This document shows positions 25,349-35,879 of a DNA stretch of 64,000 nt, piece by piece. The position numbers were made by a program, and so were the translations under genes. The notes below the pieces were generated by a model. The model did no database searches, had not been told where the DNA came from, and was given only the letters and a program-made list of their open reading frames with translations. The first letter of the stretch is position 1; each line of letters opens with the position of its first letter. The stretch is from Chitinophaga lutea (GTDB lineage: Bacteria > Bacteroidota > Bacteroidia > Chitinophagales > Chitinophagaceae). The stretch is taken from NCBI RefSeq assembly GCF_003813775.1, contig NZ_RPDH01000001.1, positions 186,001-250,000 of the forward strand, in the 5' to 3' direction.

Positions 25349-25579
25349 AACTGAATGACCGGGGCTACTATCTGCAACTCCGATTCCCGGATGTGATTTG
25401 ATTTCCGCCAAAGTAAAATTGACAATAACTGAATGAGCGGAGCACGTCGCTACAGTTCCGTTACGGGATCCGGTTGATTTCCGCCGCACTAAAATTGATG
25501 ATAACCGAATGACCGGGGCGCGTTGCTACAGCTCCCGTTCCAGGATGCGGTTGATTTCCGCCGCGCGGTTCATTACCAT
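25349..25579. repeat. Three tandem 76-78-bp repeats, the last containing the 3' end of the hydrolase gene
   Basis: Units start at 25349, 25427 and 25503, each opening with AAC(T/C)GAATGA(C/G)CGG. All share a later core like GGTTGATTTCCGCC. The third unit contains the hydrolase stop codon and its last ~17 codons; the first two are decayed copies outside the gene. Read on the minus strand they give IINFSAAEINRIP and IVNFTLAEIKSHP against the gene's own MNRAAEINRILEREL. A still weaker copy may precede 25349. The region lies between two convergent genes. Confidence 0.8.
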
Positions 25580-26168
25580 AAAATGGCCGCCGTTCACGAT
25601 CGTATGGGTCGGCTGTACGTACCGGCGCGGGAACGGCCGGTCGCTGCTGCCGTGGATGTGCAGCAGGGAGGAAGGCACCCATTCGTTCTGCCACTGGAGA
25701 ATGGCGTCGAGCGCCCAGCGCATGTAGGAGAAATCTTTTTTCGTCATATAGTCGCGCAGCAGCGCCCGCTCCTCTTCGCTTTTGCTTTGCATGAAGAGGC
25801 GCACGATGTATTGCCGGCGCCGGAACAGCAGCCTGTCCGGCAGCCGGTGCAGCAGCATCCGCGCCACGCTGTTATAGTAGGGCGGCAGCTCCTGGCGGCG
25901 TTTCACGGAAGAAAGCAATATCACTTTTTCAACGGGGATGTGGCGGGCGATTTCGATGCTCATCATGCCGCCGAAGGAAAGCCCCAGCATCACGGGGTTG
26001 GGATGCAGGATGCGGCGCGCCATGCGCATGGCGTATTCGCCGATGGGCTCGGCCGCATTCAGCGGCTGTATCCAGGGAAGAAAATGCACGTCATACCCTG
26101 CAGGGAACTCCAGGCGGCTGAACACTCTTTCGTCGGCGCCCAGCCCGCTGATCAGGTATATGTGTTTG

Positions 26169-26176
<8 letters not shown>
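25526..26176 (-). CDS. Alpha/beta hydrolase
   Basis: The 216-residue cytosolic protein has an alpha/beta-hydrolase core: YLISGLGADERVF (oxyanion region), MLGLSFGGMMSIE (nucleophile Ser in GLSFGG), HIHGSSDRPFP (acid Asp) and VNGGHFMVM (His). The substrate is unknown. Its ATG lies within the last codons of the upstream regulator's frameshifted (+Fis) frame, overlapping it by 8 bp, so the two genes are tightly coupled. Its 3' end is part of a tandem repeat, meaning the last 17 or so residues are copied twice downstream in degenerate form. Confidence 0.82.
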
Positions 26177-27544
<1,368 letters not shown>

Positions 27545-27570
27545 AGATTGTCTATTATTTTAAACAGTGC

Positions 27571-27578
27571 CAAAATTA
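27571..27578 (-). promoter_or_regulatory. -7 promoter box of the NtrC-type regulator gene
   Basis: The minus strand reads TAATTTTG (TAnnTTTG), 26 bp before the start codon. No clear -33 TTG is visible. Confidence 0.4.
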
Positions 27579-27740
27579 AGAAAAAGAAGCCAACCGCCGG
27601 AAAAACCGGCAAAATACTCCCGCCTCATCGCAGTAAGAATGAATAATTTGTGTACTGCAAACGGTTTCGCGCGAAACAGTCTACTAATTATACGGGTTTT
27701 ATATGTAATTTTATCCCATCAGAGGTAACTATTCACAAGT

Positions 27741-28541
27741 ATGAAGAAATTGCTGGAACAACTCAAATTGCGGCATGCTGCCGCAGCGGCGAATGCCTAT
27801 CCCTCATCCGAGCAGGTATGGGCTTTCTGCAGGGACCTGGTGAACTGGTTGTTCCCGGAACATACCGGCAGGGTGATGAGCGGCGCCGAACTGGAATTAT
27901 ATGCGGCGCAACTGGAAGAAAGGCTGAAAGACCTGCTCACACCCATGGAAGGGGGCCTTCCGCAGCCCGCTGCGGCTACGGCCAGGCTGTTCATGGAACA
28001 GGTGCCGGGCATTTATAATAACCTGACCAAAGACGCGGAAGCGATCCTGCAGGGCGACCCTGCCGCTACCTGCCTGTATGAAGTGATCCGCGCCTATCCC
28101 GGCTTTTACGCCATTGCGGCTTACCGCGTGGCCCACGGCCTCCATACGCTGGGCGTGCCCCTGCTGCCGAGAGTGATCACCGAATTCGCGCACGACCGTA
28201 CGGGCATCGACATCCACCCCGCGGCACAGATCGCGCCTTATTTCTGCATCGACCACGGTACGGGCGTTGTGATCGGTGAAACCACCGTCATCGGGCCGCA
28301 CGTGAAAATATACCAGGGCGTTACCCTGGGCGCGCTGAGCATCGATAAAACGATGGCGATGAACAAACGCCATCCCACCATCGAAGAGCACGTGGTGATC
28401 TATGCCGGGGCCACCATCCTGGGAGGCGATACCGTCATCGGCCACCACAGCATCATCGGCGGCAACGTCTGGCTCATCAAATCCACCGAACCGTATTCGC
28501 GGATTTATTACAAGGCAGACGGCAGCATCAAAGTCGTATAA
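27741..28541 (+). CDS. cysE: Serine O-acetyltransferase
   Basis: The 266-residue enzyme acetylates serine with acetyl-CoA, the first step of cysteine synthesis. After an N-terminal helical region (about 1-130), the left-handed beta-helix of hexapeptide repeats is clear: GIDIHPAAQIAPYFCIDHGTG, GVVIGETTVIGPHVKIYQGV and ATILGGDTVIGHHSIIGGNV. The catalytic His/Asp region is in FCIDHGTG. The cysteine synthase gene follows after 33 bp, so the pair is an operon for cysteine production. The N-terminal helical part is longer than in some SATs, as in the Bacteroidota/plant-like form. Confidence 0.95.
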   Translation: MKKLLEQLKLRHAAAAANAYPSSEQVWAFCRDLVNWLFPEHTGRVMSGAELELYAAQLEERLKDLLTPMEGGLPQPAAATARLFMEQVPGIYNNLTKDAEAILQGDPAATCLYEVIRAYPGFYAIAAYRVAHGLHTLGVPLLPRVITEFAHDRTGIDIHPAAQIAPYFCIDHGTGVVIGETTVIGPHVKIYQGVTLGALSIDKTMAMNKRHPTIEEHVVIYAGATILGGDTVIGHHSIIGGNVWLIKSTEPYSRIYYKADGSIKVV

Positions 28542-28574
28542 CACATCCGCGCGTTTAAAAGATCAATCACCGAG

Positions 28575-29459
28575 ATGAAAACAGTACTGGATTTAGTGGG
28601 CAACACCCCCATGGTGGCCCTGCAACGCATACCCGAAAATCCCAATGTCACCATTTACGCGAAGCTGGAAGGCACCAATCCCGGCGGCAGTGTGAAAGAC
28701 CGTGCGGCCTTCGGTATGATCAAAGGGGCGCTCGACCGCGGGGAAATCAAACCCGGCATCAAGCTGATCGAAGCCACCAGCGGCAATACGGGTATCGCCC
28801 TGGCCATGATCGCCAATCTCTTCAGCGTGGAAATCGAACTGGTGATGCCGGAAGACGCCACGCGCGAAAGGGTGCTCACCATGGAAGCCTTCGGCGCCAA
28901 AGTGGTGCTCACCCCCAAAGAACAAAGCATGGAAGGCGCCATCGACTACGCGCATGCGCAGGTGGCGAAAGGCGGCTATCATATGCTGAACCAGTTTGCC
29001 AACCCGGACAACTACGGCATGCATTACCGCACCACCGGCCCGGAAATCTGGCGCGACACGGGTAAAAGCGTCACCCACTTCGTATCCGCCATGGGCACCA
29101 CCGGCACCATCATGGGCGTGAGCCGCTACCTGAAAGAAGTCAATCCCTCCATCCAGATCGTGGGCTGCCAGCCTACGGAAGGCTCTAAAATACCCGGCAT
29201 CCGCAAATGGCCGGAAGCCTATCTCCCGAAAATATTCGACAGGGAGCGCGTAGACCGCACCATGGACATTTCCGAGGCGGAAGCCCGCGAAATGACCCGC
29301 CGCCTCGCCAAAGAGGAGGCCGTTTTCTGCGGCATGAGCAGCGGCGGCGCAGTGGCCGCAGCCGTACGCCTCTCCCGCGAGCTGAAACACGGCGTGATCG
29401 TGTGCATCATCTGCGACCGCGGCGACCGCTACCTGAGCAGCGACCTGTTCGGGGAGTAA
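28575..29459 (+). CDS. cysM: Cysteine synthase B (O-acetylserine sulfhydrylase, CysM type)
   Basis: The 294-residue PLP enzyme replaces the acetyl group of O-acetylserine with sulfide or thiosulfate. PLP binds Lys41 in PGGSVKDRAAFG; the substrate loop EATSGNTGIALAM and the phosphate-binding loop AMGTTGTIMGVSRYL are intact. The late motif FCGMSSGGAVAAA is typical. Its short length and C-terminal CIICDRGDRYLSSDLF fit CysM better than CysK. It is co-transcribed with cysE just upstream. Confidence 0.95.
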   Translation: MKTVLDLVGNTPMVALQRIPENPNVTIYAKLEGTNPGGSVKDRAAFGMIKGALDRGEIKPGIKLIEATSGNTGIALAMIANLFSVEIELVMPEDATRERVLTMEAFGAKVVLTPKEQSMEGAIDYAHAQVAKGGYHMLNQFANPDNYGMHYRTTGPEIWRDTGKSVTHFVSAMGTTGTIMGVSRYLKEVNPSIQIVGCQPTEGSKIPGIRKWPEAYLPKIFDRERVDRTMDISEAEAREMTRRLAKEEAVFCGMSSGGAVAAAVRLSRELKHGVIVCIICDRGDRYLSSDLFGE

Positions 29460-29502
29460 ATCCCCCCGTTTCATACGCCCTTTCCCGGCGCTTAATGCCT
29501 TT

Positions 29503-29607
29503 TTCAACGAAGCTTCAACGAACCTTCCATAGGTGAATAACGAAGGATCAGGGAAAATCTCATCCTTCGTTGAAGGTTCGTTGGTCCTTCGTTGGAGGTT
29601 CGTTGAA
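29503..29607. repeat. Nested inverted repeat rich in TTCGTTG units
   Basis: The left arm (29503-29527) and right arm (29572-29596) match in inverted orientation at about 21 of 25 positions. Between them lies a perfect 9-bp hairpin (ACGAAGGAT at 29540-29548, ATCCTTCGT at 29562-29570). The right side also holds a 22-bp tandem duplication starting TCCTTCGTTG at 29563 and 29585. It follows cysM in an otherwise gene-free 276-bp stretch. No T run follows, so it is not a standard terminator. Confidence 0.7.
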
Positions 29608-29681
29608 CACCCAGCAAAGCCGCTGTGGTGGCGGGGCAAAATCGGGAAACCCTTGCTGGTGCATGGTTCGCAGGCATAAAA

Positions 29682-29712
29682 AGAAAAACCCGCCTCCTGG
29701 GGAAGCGGGTTC
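29682..29712 (-). terminator. Intrinsic terminator of pdhB
   Basis: The hairpin AACCCGC/GCGGGTT with a 10-nt loop is followed on the minus strand by TTTTTCTTTTT, just after the pdhB stop. Confidence 0.75.
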
Positions 29713-29735
29713 TTTATTTGTCCTGTAAGGAAATG

Positions 29736-30719
29736 CTATTTTTTCATGTACATCACCTCTTTCACCAGTTTCACCGTTCTTTCCACGTCGGGGAGGTACA
29801 GTTTCACCAGGTTGGGGGCGTAGTGCATGGGCGCGTCTGCTGCGGTGATGCGGCGGATGGGCGCGTCCAGGTAATCGAAACCTTCTTTCTGGATACGGTA
29901 GGAGATTTCGGAAGATACGCTGGAGAACGGCCATTGTTCTTCCACGATCACGAGGCGGTTCGTCTTTTTCACGGATTCCAGGATGGTGAACCAGTCGAGC
30001 GGGCGGATGGTGCGCAGGTCGATCACTTCGGCCTCGATACCTTCTTTGGCCAGTTCTTCGGCGGCGCCCAGCGCTACTTTCATCATTTTGTTGAAAGACA
30101 CGATGGTGACGTCCTTGCCGGCGCGTTTGATATCGGCTTTACCGATGGGGATGATGTACTCCTCTTCGGGTACTTCGCCCATGTCGCCGTACATCTGCTC
30201 GCTTTCCATGAAAACAACCGGATCATCGTCGCGGATGGCGGCTTTGAGCAGGCCTTTGGCATCGTATGGGTTCGACACTGAAACTACTTTCAGGCCGGGG
30301 ATGTTGGCATAATAGCTCTCAAATGCGGTGGAGTGCTGGGCGCCCAGCTGACCGGCGGAACCGTTGGGGCCGCGGAACACGATGGGGCAGCCTACCTGTC
30401 CGCCACTCATCGCCAGCATTTTGGAGGCGGTATTGAGGATCTGGTCCAGCGCCAGTACGGCGAAGTTCCAGGTCATGAATTCCAGTACGGGGCGAAGGCC
30501 GTTCTGCGCGGCGCCTACACCGATGGCGGTAAAGCCCAGCTCGGCAATAGGTGTGTCGATGATGCGGCGGGGGCCGAATTCATCGAGCATTCCCTGGCTA
30601 ACTTTGTACGCTCCGTTGTACTCTGCCACTTCCTCTCCCATCAGGAACACCCGCTCATCGCGGCGCATTTCTTCCTGGAGGGCTTCTCTTAAGGCTTGTC
30701 TGAAGGCTATCTGACGCAT
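29736..30719 (-). CDS. pdhB: Pyruvate dehydrogenase E1 component beta subunit
   Basis: The 327-residue protein starts at ATG 30719 ([18 protein letters not shown]); earlier in-frame codons lie on top of or near the promoter. It is a transketolase-like E1-beta: [19 protein letters not shown] (Glu that activates thiamine diphosphate), [26 protein letters not shown] and a C-terminal domain with [15 protein letters not shown]. With E1-alpha it decarboxylates pyruvate (or a similar 2-oxo acid) and acetylates lipoyl-E2. The alpha subunit is not adjacent. A complete TTG-N19-TATTTTTG promoter precedes it. Confidence 0.93.
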   Translation of the reverse strand: MRQIAFRQALREALQEEMRRDERVFLMGEEVAEYNGAYKVSQGMLDEFGPRRIIDTPIAELGFTAIGVGAAQNGLRPVLEFMTWNFAVLALDQILNTASKMLAMSGGQVGCPIVFRGPNGSAGQLGAQHSTAFESYYANIPGLKVVSVSNPYDAKGLLKAAIRDDDPVVFMESEQMYGDMGEVPEEEYIIPIGKADIKRAGKDVTIVSFNKMMKVALGAAEELAKEGIEAEVIDLRTIRPLDWFTILESVKKTNRLVIVEEQWPFSSVSSEISYRIQKEGFDYLDAPIRRITAADAPMHYAPNLVKLYLPDVERTVKLVKEVMYMKK

Positions 30720-30772
30720 TTGATTCTTTAATATATTTTGAACATTACACCCCTTTCTCAAAAAAGGCAGGG

Positions 30773-30802
30773 CAAAAATATCGTTTGTTGGCGAAAAACC
30801 AA
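30773..30802 (-). promoter_or_regulatory. pdhB promoter
   Basis: On the minus strand, TTG (30800-30802), a 19-bp spacer and TATTTTTG (30773-30780) match the Bacteroidota consensus in both boxes and spacing. It lies between the thiolase stop and the pdhB start, so pdhB has its own promoter. Confidence 0.6.
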
Positions 30803-30807
30803 AGCAT

Positions 30808-31980
30808 TTACATTTTCTCTATCACCATCGCACTGGCGCCCCCGCCCCCGTTACAGATGCCGGCTACGCCATAGCGGCCGTTCTCCCTGCGCAGGATGGA
30901 CGTCAAAGTGACGATAATTCTCGCCCCGCTGCAGCCGATGGGGTGCCCCAGCGCCACGGCCCCGCCCCATACGTTGAGGGTGCCGGGTTTGATGCCCAGG
31001 TCCCGCTCGTTGGCCAGCGCCACGCACGAAAACGCTTCGTTGATCTCGGCGAAGTCCATATCCCCGATGCCCAGGCCGGCCTTTTTCAGCGCTTTGGTGA
31101 TCGCCTTCACCGGGGTGGTGGTAAACCACTCCGGCGCCTGCGAAGCGTCCGCAAAGCTGATGATTTTGGCCAAAGGCTTCAATCCCAGCTCCTTCAGCTT
31201 CTCCCCGCTCACCAGCACCACGGCGGCGGCGCCGTCGTTGATCTTGGACGCGTTGGCGGCGGTAATGGTCCCGTCTTTCTGGAAAGCAGGCTTCAGGGTG
31301 GGCATTTTATCGAAGTTCACTTTTTTGGGCTCCTCGTCTTCGTTGACCGTAGTCACCTGTTTGCCGGGTATCTGCACGGGCACGATCTCGTCCTGGAAAT
31401 ATCCCTTTTCATGGGCTTCGGCGGCTCTTTTGTAACTCTGGGCCGCAAACTTGTCCTGGTCTTCGCGGGTGATTTTATATTCGGCGGCGCAGATCTCGGC
31501 CGCGTTGCCCATGTGGAAATCCTTGTAAGGGTCCCAGAGGCCGTCGCGGAGAATGCCGTCGATCACGGCGCCGTGGCCGAGGCGATAGCCGCCGCGGGCT
31601 TTATCGAGATAATAAGGAATATTGCTCATGCTTTCCATGCCGCCGGCCACCACCACGTCGTTATCGCCGAGCAGGATGCTCTGGGCGCCCAGCATGATGG
31701 CTTTCATGCCGGAAGCACACACTTTGTTCACGGTGGTACAGGGCACGGTATTGGGCAGGCCCGCGTACAGGCTCGCCTGGTTGGCGGGCGCCTGGCCGGC
31801 ATTGGCGCTGATCACGTTGCCCATGTATACCTCCTGCACCTGGTCCGCGCTCACTTTGGCGCGCTCCAGCGCGGCCCTGATCACCGTGGCGCCCAGCTGC
31901 GTAACGGGCACATTGGCCAGCGCGCCGCTGAGGCTGCCGATGGGCGTTCTGGCGATCGAAACGATAAATACTTCTTTCAT
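30808..31980 (-). CDS. Acetyl-CoA acetyltransferase (thiolase)
   Basis: The 390-residue thiolase starts at ATG 31980 ([21 protein letters not shown]). The acyl-carrying cysteine is Cys88 in [10 protein letters not shown]. The C-terminal catalytic motifs [10 protein letters not shown] (in which S replaces the common A), [17 protein letters not shown] (His and Cys) and [11 protein letters not shown] are present. It interconverts two acetyl-CoA with acetoacetyl-CoA, or acts in beta-oxidation. It has its own promoter. Confidence 0.93.
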   Translation of the reverse strand: MKEVFIVSIARTPIGSLSGALANVPVTQLGATVIRAALERAKVSADQVQEVYMGNVISANAGQAPANQASLYAGLPNTVPCTTVNKVCASGMKAIMLGAQSILLGDNDVVVAGGMESMSNIPYYLDKARGGYRLGHGAVIDGILRDGLWDPYKDFHMGNAAEICAAEYKITREDQDKFAAQSYKRAAEAHEKGYFQDEIVPVQIPGKQVTTVNEDEEPKKVNFDKMPTLKPAFQKDGTITAANASKINDGAAAVVLVSGEKLKELGLKPLAKIISFADASQAPEWFTTTPVKAITKALKKAGLGIGDMDFAEINEAFSCVALANERDLGIKPGTLNVWGGAVALGHPIGCSGARIIVTLTSILRRENGRYGVAGICNGGGGASAMVIEKM

Positions 31981-32025
31981 CCTGTTTAGCTTTGTTGTTT
32001 TGGTGAATCCCTTTTGGAGAATCTC

Positions 32026-32056
32026 CAAATTTAAGTAATTGTTGGGCCGGCGCCAA
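32026..32056 (-). promoter_or_regulatory. Thiolase promoter
   Basis: On the minus strand, TTG (32054-32056), a 20-bp spacer and TAAATTTG (32026-32033) match the Bacteroidota consensus. It is back to back with the dnaG promoter. Confidence 0.55.
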
Positions 32057-32093
32057 AAATGCGACGCATCGCTCCCGTTCCGCAGTTTTATCT

Positions 32094-32101
32094 TATGTTT
32101 G
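32094..32101 (+). promoter_or_regulatory. -7 promoter box of dnaG
   Basis: TATGTTTG fully matches TAnnTTTG and lies 31 bp before the TTG start codon. An in-frame TAA at 32109-32111 rules out an earlier start. Confidence 0.5.
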
Positions 32102-32132
32102 CCGTTGGTAAACTGGAAAACGCACCCTCAAT

Positions 32133-34121
32133 TTGATCTCACAAAACACCATACAGCAGATACTCAACCGGATAGACATCGTGGAGATTGTCGGTTCTTT
32201 CGTTAAACTGAAAAAACGGGGCGCCAACTATCTCGGCCTCTGCCCTTTCCATAACGAAAAGTCGCCCTCCTTCACCGTATCCGGCACCAAGGAGATCTAC
32301 AAATGTTTCGGTTGCGGCAAAAGCGGCAACACCATCAACTTCCTCATGGAGCACGAAAAGTACTCCTATGTGGAAGCGCTGCGATGGCTGGCGCAGAAAT
32401 ACAACGTCGAGATCGAGGAAAAAGAGGTGAGCCCGGAAGTGAAGGCGCAGCAGCAGCTGGCCGACAGCCTGTTCATCATCAACAATTTCGCCCGCGATTA
32501 TTTCGTGAAAACCCTCCATGAAACCGACGAAGGCCAGAACGTGGGCCTCAGTTATTTCGAGGAAAGGGGCTTTTCTGAAGAAACGGTGCGCAAGTTCCAG
32601 CTGGGCTACTGCCTGAACGAACGCGACGCTTTCGTGAAAGCGGCGCTGGCCAAGGGCTATAACCAGGAATACCTCCTGAAAACGGGCCTCGTGGCCATCC
32701 GGAACGAACAGCCGGCGGACAACTACCGCGGCCGCGTGATCTTCCCCATTCACAACCAGAGCGGGAAAGTGCTGGGCTTCGGCGCGCGCATCCTCGTCAA
32801 AAGCGACCGGGCGCCCAAATACATCAACTCCCCCGAAAACGATATCTACGTAAAAAGTAAAGTGCTCTACGGTACTTACTTCGCCCGCCATTCGATCGAC
32901 AAACTCGACGAATGCCTGCTGGTGGAAGGGTATACGGACGTGGTGTCGCTCCACCAGGCCGGCATCGAAAACGTGGTGGCCAGCAGCGGCACGTCGCTCA
33001 CCACCGACCAGCTGCGCCTCATCAAAAAATACACCCGCAACCTCACCATCCTCTACGATGGCGACAACGCCGGTGTGAAAGCGGCGCTGCGCGGGCTCGA
33101 CATGGCCATCGAAGAAGGCCTCAACGTAAAGCTGGCCCTCATCCCCGACAAGGAAGACCCCGACAGTTACGTGCGCAAGATCGGGGCCGAAGGGTTCCGG
33201 CAGTTCATCGCGGAAAACAAGCAGGACTTCATCCTGTTCAAGCTGCAGGTTTCCCTGAAGGAAGCCGGCAACGACACTACCCGCAAATCGCAGCTGGTGA
33301 ACGAGATCGCCGAAACCATCGCGCGGATCGACAAGGTGGAGGATTTCACCAAACAGCAGGATTACATCCGCCAGTGCAGCCAGCTCCTGAAAATCGACGA
33401 GGAAGGCATGGTGACGCTGGTGAACAAATACATCCGCGACCGCCTCACCAAACAGGCCGCCCAGCAGCAAAGCAAACAGCAGCCCTTCCAGGGCGGCGGC
33501 GACGAAGACGGGCCTTCCCTCGCGGAAATGTACCCGGAGTATTTCGAAGAAGGCGCTCCCACCGCAACGCAGGGCGACAACCTTTTCAACAAAGACGAAA
33601 AACAGGAAAGGGAACTGGTGAAGATACTGCTGCGCTTCGGCGATAAAATATTCAGCGAGGAGCTGAACAACACGGTGGCCGATTACATTTTCCACCTCCC
33701 CTACGATTTTGAGTCGCTGGCCGACAGCGAGATCGTTAAAAAGATATTACGCGAATACAAATCCCAGTACGACCAGGGTAACCCCCTCGATAAAAAGTGG
33801 TTCCTCTACCACCAGGATGCCGAAATTGCGCAGAACGTGGCGCAGATACTGGAAGACAAGGAAGCGGAGCTGAGCCACAACTGGCAGGAACGGTTCGAGA
33901 TCAAAACCGTGTACGGCGATGCCGCTTACCTGAAAGACACCCTCTCCACCACCAACTACCTCATCCTCCGCAAGATCAAAAAACTGATCGTGGAGAACCA
34001 GCAGGAAATGGAAAAGAGCACTGTTCTGGATGAACAGATGAAGTGCCTCGAACTGCACCAGCACCTCAAGCAGCTGGAAAAAGAGCTCACCCTGCAGTTA
34101 GGAATGGTGATATTCAAATAG
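32133..34121 (+). CDS. dnaG: DNA primase
   Basis: The 662-residue protein uses a TTG start: a stop at 32109 and the lack of any ATG force it, and the N-terminus ISQNTIQQILNRIDIVEIVG fits DnaG. The CHC2 zinc ribbon has ligands Cys37, His40, Cys58 and Cys61. The RNA-polymerase core includes FPIHNQSGKVLGFGARIL and the Toprim motifs LLVEGYTDVVSLHQAG and LYDGDNAGVKAALRG. The C-terminal helicase-binding region is poorly conserved, as usual. It makes RNA primers at the replication fork. Its end overlaps the convergent folA end by 8 bp. Confidence 0.96.
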   Translation: MISQNTIQQILNRIDIVEIVGSFVKLKKRGANYLGLCPFHNEKSPSFTVSGTKEIYKCFGCGKSGNTINFLMEHEKYSYVEALRWLAQKYNVEIEEKEVSPEVKAQQQLADSLFIINNFARDYFVKTLHETDEGQNVGLSYFEERGFSEETVRKFQLGYCLNERDAFVKAALAKGYNQEYLLKTGLVAIRNEQPADNYRGRVIFPIHNQSGKVLGFGARILVKSDRAPKYINSPENDIYVKSKVLYGTYFARHSIDKLDECLLVEGYTDVVSLHQAGIENVVASSGTSLTTDQLRLIKKYTRNLTILYDGDNAGVKAALRGLDMAIEEGLNVKLALIPDKEDPDSYVRKIGAEGFRQFIAENKQDFILFKLQVSLKEAGNDTTRKSQLVNEIAETIARIDKVEDFTKQQDYIRQCSQLLKIDEEGMVTLVNKYIRDRLTKQAAQQQSKQQPFQGGGDEDGPSLAEMYPEYFEEGAPTATQGDNLFNKDEKQERELVKILLRFGDKIFSEELNNTVADYIFHLPYDFESLADSEIVKKILREYKSQYDQGNPLDKKWFLYHQDAEIAQNVAQILEDKEAELSHNWQERFEIKTVYGDAAYLKDTLSTTNYLILRKIKKLIVENQQEMEKSTVLDEQMKCLELHQHLKQLEKELTLQLGMVIFK

Positions 34122-34611
34122 GTTTTCTCCCCCACCGCTCGAATGTAAATGCATACGCATGTTTTTCGTCGGCCGCATGCGGCTCGCTGGCTTCCAGCAA
34201 CCAATCGGTACGGTTTATTTCGGGGAAAAACGCATCGCCCTGTATGGTGGCGTGCACGCGGGTGAGGTAAATGCGGTTGACGAGCGGGAACGCCTGCAGG
34301 AAAATCTCCGTGCCGCCGGTGATGAAAATCTCATTCACATCCTGTTCTTCCGCGGCTTTGATGGCTGCGCTGATAGACGGCACCACGGTGATGCCGGGAT
34401 GGCTGTAATCCGTTTGCCGGGTGATCACGATGTTCTGGCGGCCTTTCAGCGGTTTGCCCATCGACTCGAAGGTTTTGCGACCCATGATGATGGGAAACCC
34501 CCAGGTGGTGTTCTTGAAAAACTGCAGATCGGCGGGCAGGTTCCAGGGCAGCCGGTTTTCGATGCCGATCACGTTGTTCTCCGATGCCGCTACGATAATG
34601 GAAATGATCAT
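34114..34611 (-). CDS. folA: Dihydrofolate reductase
   Basis: The 165-residue enzyme reduces dihydrofolate with NADPH. Visible motifs are [24 protein letters not shown] (Met20-type loop and substrate Asp), [15 protein letters not shown] (NADPH site) and [10 protein letters not shown] (GG cis-peptide). The start overlaps the thyA stop by 4 bp, giving the classic thyA-folA operon in which the reductase recycles the dihydrofolate made by thymidylate synthase. The protein is full length. Confidence 0.96.
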   Translation of the reverse strand: MIISIIVAASENNVIGIENRLPWNLPADLQFFKNTTWGFPIIMGRKTFESMGKPLKGRQNIVITRQTDYSHPGITVVPSISAAIKAAEEQDVNEIFITGGTEIFLQAFPLVNRIYLTRVHATIQGDAFFPEINRTDWLLEASEPHAADEKHAYAFTFERWGRKPI

Positions 34612-35402
34612 ACGGCTACGGGGGCTTTGATATGAGGATGGAACTGGTAGTTTTCGAGGGTGAAATCTTCGTACTCGAAGCTGAAGATGTCTTTCACGGC
34701 CGGGTTCAGCTTCATCACCGGCAGCGGGTATGGCTGACGGGTCAGCTGCAGCTGCGCCTGTTCGATGTGGTTGTTGTACAGGTGCACATCACCGAAGGTA
34801 TGTACGAACTCGCCCGGCTGCAGGCCGCACACCTGTGCGATCATCATCGTGAGCAGCGCGTAGGAAGCGATGTTGAAAGGCACGCCTAAAAACACATCGG
34901 CGCTCCGCTGGTAAAGCTGGCAGCTCAGGCGGCCGTCGGCCACATAAAACTGGAACAGGCAATGGCAGGGGCTCAGCGCCATCTGCGGCAGGTCCGCCAC
35001 GTTCCAGGCGTTGACGATGAGGCGGCGGGAATCCGGGCTCTTTCTGATCTGCGCCACCACGTCGGCGATCTGGTCAAAGGTCTGTCCGTTGGCCCCTTCC
35101 CAGCTGCGCCATTGTTTGCCGTATACCGGGCCCAGCTCGCCGGTTTCGCTGGCCCATTCGTCCCATATCTTCACCCCGTGATCCTGCAGGTATTTCACGT
35201 TCGTGTCGCCTTTCAGGAACCAGAGCAGTTCATATATGATGGATTTCAGGTGCAGTTTTTTGGTGGTCACCATCGGGAACCCGTCCTGCAGGTTAAAACG
35301 CATCTGGTAGCCGAAGCAGCTGCGGGTGCCGGTACCGGTACGGTCGGTTTTGACGTTGCCGGTATCGATGATATGTTGCAATAAATCAAGGTATTGTTGC
35401 AT
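34608..35402 (-). CDS. thyA: Thymidylate synthase
   Basis: The 264-residue protein has exactly the length of E. coli ThyA and the catalytic Cys at the same position (Cys146 in [12 protein letters not shown]). Other motifs are [56 protein letters not shown] and the C-terminal [11 protein letters not shown]. It methylates dUMP to dTMP using methylene-tetrahydrofolate. It is the first gene of a two-gene operon with folA. Confidence 0.98.
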   Translation of the reverse strand: MQQYLDLLQHIIDTGNVKTDRTGTGTRSCFGYQMRFNLQDGFPMVTTKKLHLKSIIYELLWFLKGDTNVKYLQDHGVKIWDEWASETGELGPVYGKQWRSWEGANGQTFDQIADVVAQIRKSPDSRRLIVNAWNVADLPQMALSPCHCLFQFYVADGRLSCQLYQRSADVFLGVPFNIASYALLTMMIAQVCGLQPGEFVHTFGDVHLYNNHIEQAQLQLTRQPYPLPVMKLNPAVKDIFSFEYEDFTLENYQFHPHIKAPVAV

Positions 35403-35879
35403 AACCCTGCAAGTTACAGGGAAAACGCCATTCTGCCTAGGGGCGTTCCAAAATGTGGATTTCGCGTGGATTTCGCAGTAAAAATAATATAAATAAAAGG
35501 GGCATAATAAACAAATCTCATTTCGGGCAAATTTTCTTAATCTGCATTATTACAGCGAGTGTGAGAAACCCTTATTTAATCATCAACCAAAATCTAAAAC
35601 CGAGCGACAATCCAGAATCAAAAGCTAAAAAGTCGATCCTTGATGCGCCTATCTTAAGCAGAAAAACTGATACAGCAACACCGGACCTCTAAATATGTAA
35701 CCCTGGCAATCATCCAACGCATCATCGCGGCAGACGTCGTATAAACATTACTATTTTATCAACCTCTAAACCTTTTCTTATGCACCTTAATGAGCCTCAT
35801 TAAGCGGCCGGCCTCTATGGCCGGAGCCCGCCCCGTTTAAAACCATTGTCAATTATATCACCTCTAAATCGCCCAAATC
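35403..35879. other. AT-rich intergenic region upstream of susC with short repeats
   Basis: This 477-bp stretch separates thyA and susC and is clearly more AT-rich than its neighbours up to about 35720. It holds a perfect 11-bp direct repeat GTGGATTTCGC x2 (35455-35476) and three copies of ACCTCTAAA (35685, 35762, 35860). A 19-bp palindrome and a GC-rich hairpin (35786-35824) also lie here. A 79-codon open frame (35453-35692) has no family resemblance and is probably not a gene. Confidence 0.55.
35786..35824 (+). promoter_or_regulatory. 19-bp perfect palindrome followed by a GC hairpin in the susC leader
   Basis: CTTAATGAG-C-CTCATTAAG (35786-35804) is a perfect inverted repeat. The adjacent CCGGCC-TCTAT-GGCCGG (35808-35824) can form a stable small hairpin. 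Both lie 56-95 bp before the susC ATG. They could be an operator and an RNA leader element; no T run follows. Confidence 0.45.

Noticed and set aside
25262..25694. Short open frames through the hydrolase-tail repeats
   Set aside because: They are by-products of the tandem copies and the overlapping gene, with no independent start signal or family match.
35453..35692. 79-codon open frame upstream of susC
   Set aside because: It lies in AT-rich regulatory-looking DNA, has no recognisable domain and no promoter or ribosome site.
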